A DNA stretch of 64,000 nucleotides, from assembly GCF_963675165.1 (NCBI RefSeq), contig NC_087377.1, forward strand, positions 6,014,042-6,078,041, written 5' to 3'. Of this stretch, positions 58,163-64,000 are shown piece after piece. Position numbers and translations under genes: made by a program. The notes beneath the pieces are model-generated. The model was not told the DNA's origin. It made no database searches and saw only the letters and a program-made list of their open reading frames with translations. How positions within the stretch are numbered: the stretch's first letter is position 1; each line of letters starts with the position of its first letter. This DNA comes from Halichondria panicea. Its lineage: Eukaryota > Porifera > Demospongiae > Suberitida > Halichondriidae.

Positions 58163-58616
58163 ATGAATCTGCTTTTGTGCAGCAGGATTTCATCAGTATA
58201 TGATATGTACATCAGGATCTAACTAAACTGGAACAAATGCTTATTTTATAATTAGTTTTACAAGGAAATTTCATGTTAATTGGTCACATGATAATCACGT
58301 GATCTTTATTTTTGATTAAGGAAACTTAAATTTTTATGAGAAAACAAATCAAATTAATATGTTTAATATCGCACACTTTTCAATGTATGTGACGTTGGCC
58401 TTTTCTTGATTCTGGACGTGCCTTAATGCACCTGAGCAGGCGAGCGTGCGCAAATTGTGCACAACTGGGTGCACGGAAGTCTAGGTTGTGAAAAACTGCA
58501 ACATTGTCATGGTCATCCGTCTACTTTCGCTACGATCAATTTTCATATCAAGAACAAGCAGCGGTGCTGCTTCTTCTCATCCAACATATTGCAGCTGGCG
58601 TTCCTCCAACAAATCC
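58163..58616. other. No recognisable gene
   Basis: AT-rich, then a short unique stretch before the satellite. No exon supported. Confidence 0.45.
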
Positions 58617-58703
58617 TGCCGTGTGTGGTGTGTGTTGTGGTGTGTGATGGGAGGGGGTGTGCATGCCGTGTGGTGTGTGCGTATGCCCGTGTGTGTTGGT
58701 GTG

Positions 58704-58741
<38 letters not shown>

Positions 58742-59434
58742 TGTGTGTGTGTGGAGAGGGGTGTGCACGCCGTGTGTGTGTGTGTGTGGTGTGCACGCCG
58801 TGTTTGTGTGGTGTGTGTGGAGGGGGTGTGCACGCCGTGTGTGTGGTGTGTGTGCCGTGTGAGTGTGTGTGTGCGTGTGTGTGTGTGGAGAGGGGTGTGC
58901 GTGTGTGTGTTGTGTGTTTTGGGCGTGCACACCCCCCCCACACACACACACACGGCGAGACACCCCCTCCACACACACAACACACCACACTTGCACACAT
59001 CACACGCCTGCACACCCCCTCCCAACACACACCACACACGGCGTGCACACACCCCCCACACACACACAAACACGGCGTGCACACCCCCTCCACACACCAC
59101 ACACACATGGCGTGCACACCCCCCCACACACCCCCCCACACACACACGTGCACACCACACACACACCCCCCCCCACACACAAATATGGTGTGCACACCAC
59201 ACACACACAGTGCACACCCCCCCCACACACACACGTGCACACCCCCCCCCCTCCACCCACACACACCCCCCCCACACACAGACGTGCACACCACACACAC
59301 ACCCCCCCCACACACAAATATGGTGTGCACACCACACACACACAGTGCACACCCCCCCACACACACACGTGCACACCCCCCTCCACCCACACACACACAG
59401 TGCAGTGGGGAGGGGCCATGTGGTGTGTTGTGTG

Positions 59435-59469
<35 letters not shown>

Positions 59470-60812
59470 TGTGCACGCCGTGTTTGTGTGTGTGTGGTGT
59501 GTTATGTGTGTGTGTGTATGTGTGGTGTGTGCGTGTGTGTGGAGAGGGGTGTGCACGCCGTGTGTGTGTGTGTGGTGTGTGGTGTGTTATGTGTGTGTGT
59601 ATATGTGTGGTGTGTGCGTGTGTGTGGAGAGGGGTGTGCACGCCGTGTGTGTGTGTGTGGTGTGCACGCCGTGTTTGTGTGCATGTGTGTTGTGTGTGTG
59701 TGTGTGTGGTGTGTGTGTGTGAGTGTGTGAGTGTGTGTATGGTGTGCACGCGTGTGGTGAGTGTGTGTGGTGTGTTGTGTGTGTGGTGTGTGTGTGTGTG
59801 TGTGTGTGGTGTGCGGTGTGCACGCGCGTGTGTGGTGTGTGTGTCTGTGTGTGGTGTGTGTGTGTGTGTGTGTGGGAGGGGTGTGTGTGTGTGGGGGTGT
59901 GCACGCCGTGTGTGTGCCGTGTGAGTGTGTGTGGGGGTGTGCACGCCGTGTGTGTGCCGTGTGAGTGTGTGTGTGCGTGTGTGTGGTGTGTGCGTGTGTG
60001 TGTGTGGAGGGGGGTGTGAGTGTGTGTGCTGTGTTGTTTTTTGTGTGTGTGTGGAGGGGGTGTGCACGCCGTGTTTGTGTGTGTGTGTGTGTGTGTGGTG
60101 TGCACGCCGTGTTTGTGTGCACACCGTGTGTGTGTGGGGGAAGTGTGCACGCCGTGTTTGCGTATGTGTGTGTGTGGTGTGTGTGGCCGTGTGTGTGTGG
60201 TGTGTGTGGTGTGCACGCCGTGTTTGTGTGCACACCGTGTGTGTGGGGGGGGTGTGCACGCCGTGTTTACGTGTGTGTGTGTGTGGTGTGTGTGGCCGTG
60301 TGTGTGTGGTGTGTGTGGCCGTGTGTGTGTGGTGTGTGTGGCGTGCACACCGTGTGTGTGTGCGTGTGGGGGGCGGGGTGTGCGGTTTTGTGTGTGTAGT
60401 GTGTTCGGGGGGTGTGTGGTGTTTGTGTGTGTTGTGTGTGTGTGTGTGTGGGGGGGTCCGTGTGTGTGTGTGTGTGTGGTGGGGTGTGTGCATGCCTTGT
60501 GTTTGTGTTTGTGTGTGTTGGGCGGGTGTGTACACACCGTGTGTGTTGTGTGTGTGTGTGTGGGGGTGTGTGCACACTGTGTGTGGTGTGTGTGGTGTGT
60601 GCAAGCTGTGTGGGGGGGCCATGTGTGTGTGTGTGTGGAGGGGGCGTGTTTGTGTGTGTGTGTGGGCGGTGTGCACGCTGTGTGTGTGAGTGGACGGGGT
60701 GTGCATGCCGTGTTTGTGTCTGGTGTATGTGTGTGGTGTGTGTGGGAAGGGGGTGTGTAGGCCGTGTGATGTGTGCGTGTGTGGTGTGTGCTAGCCATGT
60801 GTGTTGGTGTAA

Positions 60813-60843
<31 letters not shown>

Positions 60844-60955
60844 TGTGGTGTGTGCATGTGTGTGGAGAGGGGTGTGCACGCCGTGTGTGTGTGTGTGGTG
60901 TGTGCGTGGTGTGTGCGTGTGTGTGGTGTGTTGTGTGTGTGTTGTGTGTGTGTGT

Positions 60956-61008
<53 letters not shown>

Positions 61009-61060
61009 TGTGGAGAGGGGTGTGCACGCTGTGTGTGTGGGTGTGGTATGCACGCGTGTG

Positions 61061-61120
<60 letters not shown>

Positions 61121-64000
61121 GAGGGGGGTGTGCACGCCGTGTGTGTGCCGTGCGAGTGTGTGTGCGTGTGTGTGTGTGGAGAGGGGTGTGCGTGTGTGTG
61201 GTGTGTTGTTTTTTGTGTGTGTGTGTGGAGTGGGTGTGCACGCCGTGTGTGTGTGTGTGTTGTGCACGCCATGTTTGCGTGTGTGTGTGTGGTGTGAACG
61301 CCGTGTGTGTGTGTGCGTGTGGGGGGGCGGGGTGTGCACGCCGTGTTTGTGTGTGTGTGTGTGGTTTTGTGTGTGTGTAGTGTGTTCGGGGGGTGGTGTT
61401 GTGTGTGTGTTGGGGAGGCCGTGTGTGTGTGTTGTGTGTGTGGTGGGGTGCGTGCATGCCTTGTGTTTGTGTGTGTTGGGCGGGTGTGTGCACGCCGTGT
61501 GTGTTGTGTGTGTGTGTGTGGGGGTGTGTGCACGCTGTGTGTGGGGAGGGCTGTGTGGTGTGTGGTGTATGTGGGGGGGCCGTGTGTGTGTGTGTGTGTG
61601 GAGGGGGTGTGCCCGCCGTGTTTGTGTGTGTGTGTGGGGGGGTGTGCACGCCGTGTGTGGTGTTTGTTGGGAGGGGGTGTGCAGGCGGGTTATGTGTGCA
61701 AGCCGTGTGTGTGTGGTGTTATGTGTGTGTGGTGTGTGTGTGTGTGGAGGGGGTGTCACGCCGTGTGTGTGTGTGGGGGGGTGTGCATGCCGTGTGTGGT
61801 GTGTGGGTGAGGTGTGTGTTGTGAGGGGTGTGCAGGTGTGTGATGTGGCAAGCCGTGTGTGTGTGGTGTATTGTGTGTGCGTGTCTGTGTGTGGTGTGTG
61901 TGTGGAGGTGGTGTGCACGCCGTGTTTGTGTGTGTGTGTGTGGGGGGGTGTGCACGCCGTGTGTGGTGTGTGTTGGGGGGGGTGTGCAGGCGTGTGATGT
62001 GTGCAAGCCGTGTGTGTGTGGAGGTGGTGTGCACGCCGTGTTTGTGTGTGTGTGGGGGGGGGTGTGCACGCCGTGTGTGGTGTGTGGCGTGTGATGTGTG
62101 CAAGCCGTGTGTGTGTGTTGTGTGTTGTGTGTGTGGTGTGTGTGTGTGTGGAGGGTGTGTCACGCCGTGTGTGTGTGTGGGGGGGTGTGCATGCCGTGTG
62201 TGGTGTGTGGGTGAGGTGTGTGTTGTGAGGGGGTGTACAGGTGTGTGATGTGGCAAGCCGTGTGTGTATGTGGTGTGTTGTGTGTGTGTGGTGTGTTGTG
62301 TGTGTGTGTCTGTGTTTTGTGTATGTGTGGAGGTGGTGTGCACGCCGTGTTTGTGTGTGTGTGGCGGGGGTGTGCACGCCATGTGTGGTGTGTGTTGGGA
62401 AGAGGTGTTGGGAAGGGGTGTGCAGGCGTGTGATGTGTGCAAGCCGTGTGTGTGGTGTGTTGTGTGTGTCTGTGTGTGGTGTGTGTGTGGAGGTGGTGTG
62501 CACGCCGTGTTTGTGTGTGTGTGTGGGGGGGTGTGCACGCCGTGTGTGGAGTGTGTTGGGAGGGGGTGTGCAGGCGTGTGATGTGTGCAAGCCGTGTGTG
62601 TGTGGTGTGTTGTGTGTGTGTGTGTGGAGGGGGTGTCACGCCGTGTGTGTGTGTGTGTGGGGGGGTGTGCACGCCGTGTGTGGTGTGTGTTTGGTGTGGT
62701 GTGTATTGGGAGGGGGTGTGCAGGCCGTGTGGTGTGTGCGTGTGTGTGATGTGTGCATGCCGAGTGTGTATGTGTGGAGAGAGTGTACACGCCGTGTTTG
62801 TGTGTAGTGTGTGTGGAGAGGGGGTGTGCAGGCCGTGTGGTGTGTGCAAGCCGTGCGTGTGGTGTGTGTGGTGTGTGTGTGTGGAGGGAGTGTGCACGCC
62901 GTATTTGTGTGTGGTGTGTGTGGAGAGGTGGTGTGTGTGGTGTGTATGTGTGGAGGGAGTGTGCACGCCGTGTTTGTGTGTGGTGTGTGTGGGGAGGTGT
63001 GCAGGCCGTGTGGTGTGTGCAAGCCGTGTGTGTGTGTGGTGTGTTGTGTGTGTGTGTATGTGTGTGGTGTATGTGGGGAAGGGGTGTGCAGGCCATGTGT
63101 GGTTTTTTGTGTGTGTGTGTGTGGTGTGTGTGTGTGGACGGGGTGTGCACGCCATGTTTGTGTGTGGTGTATGTGTGTGGTGTGTGTAGGAAGGGGGTTT
63201 GTGGAGGGAGTGTGCACGCCGTGTTTGTGTGTGGTGTGTGTGCGGAGGGGGTGTGCAGGCCGTGTGGTGTGTGCAAGCCGTGTGTGTGTGTTGTGTGTGT
63301 GTATGTGTGTGGTGTGTGTGGGGAGGGGGTGTGCAGGCCATGTTGTGTGTTGTGTGTTGTGTGTGTGTGTGTGGTGTGTGTGTGGTGTGTGTGTGTGGTG
63401 TGTTGTGTGTGTGTGTATGTGTGTGGTGTGTGTGGGGAGGGGTGTTGCAGGCCATGTTGTGGTGTGTTGTGTGTGTGTGTGTGGTGTGTGTGTGGTGTGT
63501 GTGTGTGTATGTGTGTGTGGACGGGGTGTGCACACCGTGTTTGTGTGTGGTGTAAGTGTGTGGTGTGTGTGGGAAGGGGGTGTGCAGACCGTGTGGTGTG
63601 TGCGTGTGTGGTGTGTGCTAGCCGTGTGTGTGGTGTGGTGTGTGGAGGGAGTGCACGCCGTGTTTGTGTGCGGTGTGTGTGGAGAGGTGGTGTGTGCAAG
63701 CCGTGCGTGTGGTGTGTGTGTGGTGGGTGTGTGTGGAGGGAGTGTGCACGCCGTGTTTGTGTGGTGTGTGCAAGCCGTGTGTGTGTGTGGTGTGTTGTGT
63801 GTGTGTGTGTATGAGTGTGGTGTGTGTGTGGTGTGTGTGGGGAGGGGGTGTGCAGGCCATGTGGTGTGTGGTGTTTTGTGTGTGTGTGTGTGGTGTGTGT
63901 GGTGTGTGTGTGTGTGAGTGTGTAAGTGTGTGTGGACGGGGTGTGCACGCCGTGTTTGTGTGTGGTGTATGCAGGCCATGTGGTGTGTGGTGTTTTGTGT
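58617..64000. repeat. GT-rich satellite array, longer than 5.3 kb
   Basis: Composed of GTGTGCACGCCGTGTTTGTG, TGTGCAAGCCGTGTG, GTGTGGAGGGGGTGTGCAGG and (GT)n runs. It runs off the right edge of the window. A higher-order period of about 400 bp is visible: GTGTCACGCCGTGTG phrases near 61750, 62153 and 62632; GATGTGGCAAGCC near 61841 and 62247. Very long open frames on both strands arise because TG/CA repeats lack stop codons. I do not call any of them a gene. Confidence 0.95.
58930..59399. repeat. Strand-switched (CA-rich) block inside the satellite
   Basis: For about 470 bp the plus strand is CACACA/CCCCC-rich with CACGGCGTGCACAC, the complement of the surrounding array. It then returns to GT-rich at about 59405. 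The block contains its own tandem order: AAATATGGTGTGCACACC at about 59181 and 59317, spaced about 136 bp. It is therefore an inverted segment of the array. Confidence 0.85.

Noticed and set aside
58457-64000. Very long open frames (up to 730 codons) rich in His/Thr or Cys/Val
   Set aside because: They are translations of GT/CA satellite on all frames of both strands. The array lacks stop words by composition, and no start context, intron or domain supports a gene.

Overview
The window looks like nuclear DNA of an animal, most likely a sponge or another early-branching marine invertebrate. The evidence is very short GT-AG introns (about 45-100 bp), a split death-domain gene, AT-rich spacers full of short palindromic words, and an animal-type set of transposons (P element, piggyBac, hAT, CACTA, BEL/Pao, Ty1/copia, Ty3/gypsy). 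No bacterial operon, rRNA, tRNA or CRISPR array was seen. Only one gene, the death-domain gene at 3710-6812 on the minus strand, looks like an ordinary host gene. Almost everything else is transposable-element DNA in several states of decay, often nested.

Layout. 1-9.5 kb: sparse sequence, the death-domain gene, and a cluster of small inverted-repeat elements (52 bp to 603 bp), several with 9-bp target-site duplications. 9.5-17.3 kb: an inverted-repeat element holding a reverse-transcriptase relic, an unclassified multicopy ORF, a P-element relic and a short piggyBac-type element. 17.7-21.05 kb: a truncated CACTA-type unit with a C14orf93-like gene (minus) divergent from a tnp2-like transposase (plus). 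The transposase is interrupted by a 693-bp element and cut off near the LTR and gag of a gypsy-like element. 22.7-31.8 kb: piggyBac, Ty1/copia and Tc1/IS630-type relics and orphan ORFs. 32.5-33.6 kb: a clean 1.1-kb element. 37.8-40.8 kb: a nearly intact hAT. 44.9-52.4 kb: a second copy of the 1.1-kb element split by a complete 6.6-kb CACTA. 52.8-58.15 kb: a complete 5.3-kb element coding for a DUF6589-type protein and a RecQ-like helicase. 58.6-64 kb: a GT-rich satellite with a strand-switched block.

Two systems stand out. First, both CACTA-type units carry a C14orf93-like gene transcribed away from the tnp2-like transposase, with matching exon patterns. This suggests a conserved accessory gene of the transposon, not a chance capture. 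Second, the DUF6589/RecQ element has TAG...CTA ends and an apparent 9-bp target duplication, the same signature as the small elements scattered through the window. It is therefore a candidate source of the enzyme that moves them. A third, genome-wide trait is the large number of short perfect tandem duplications. They break several reading frames and, in one place, formed the target site of the 5.3-kb element before it inserted. They could be biological or an assembly artefact.
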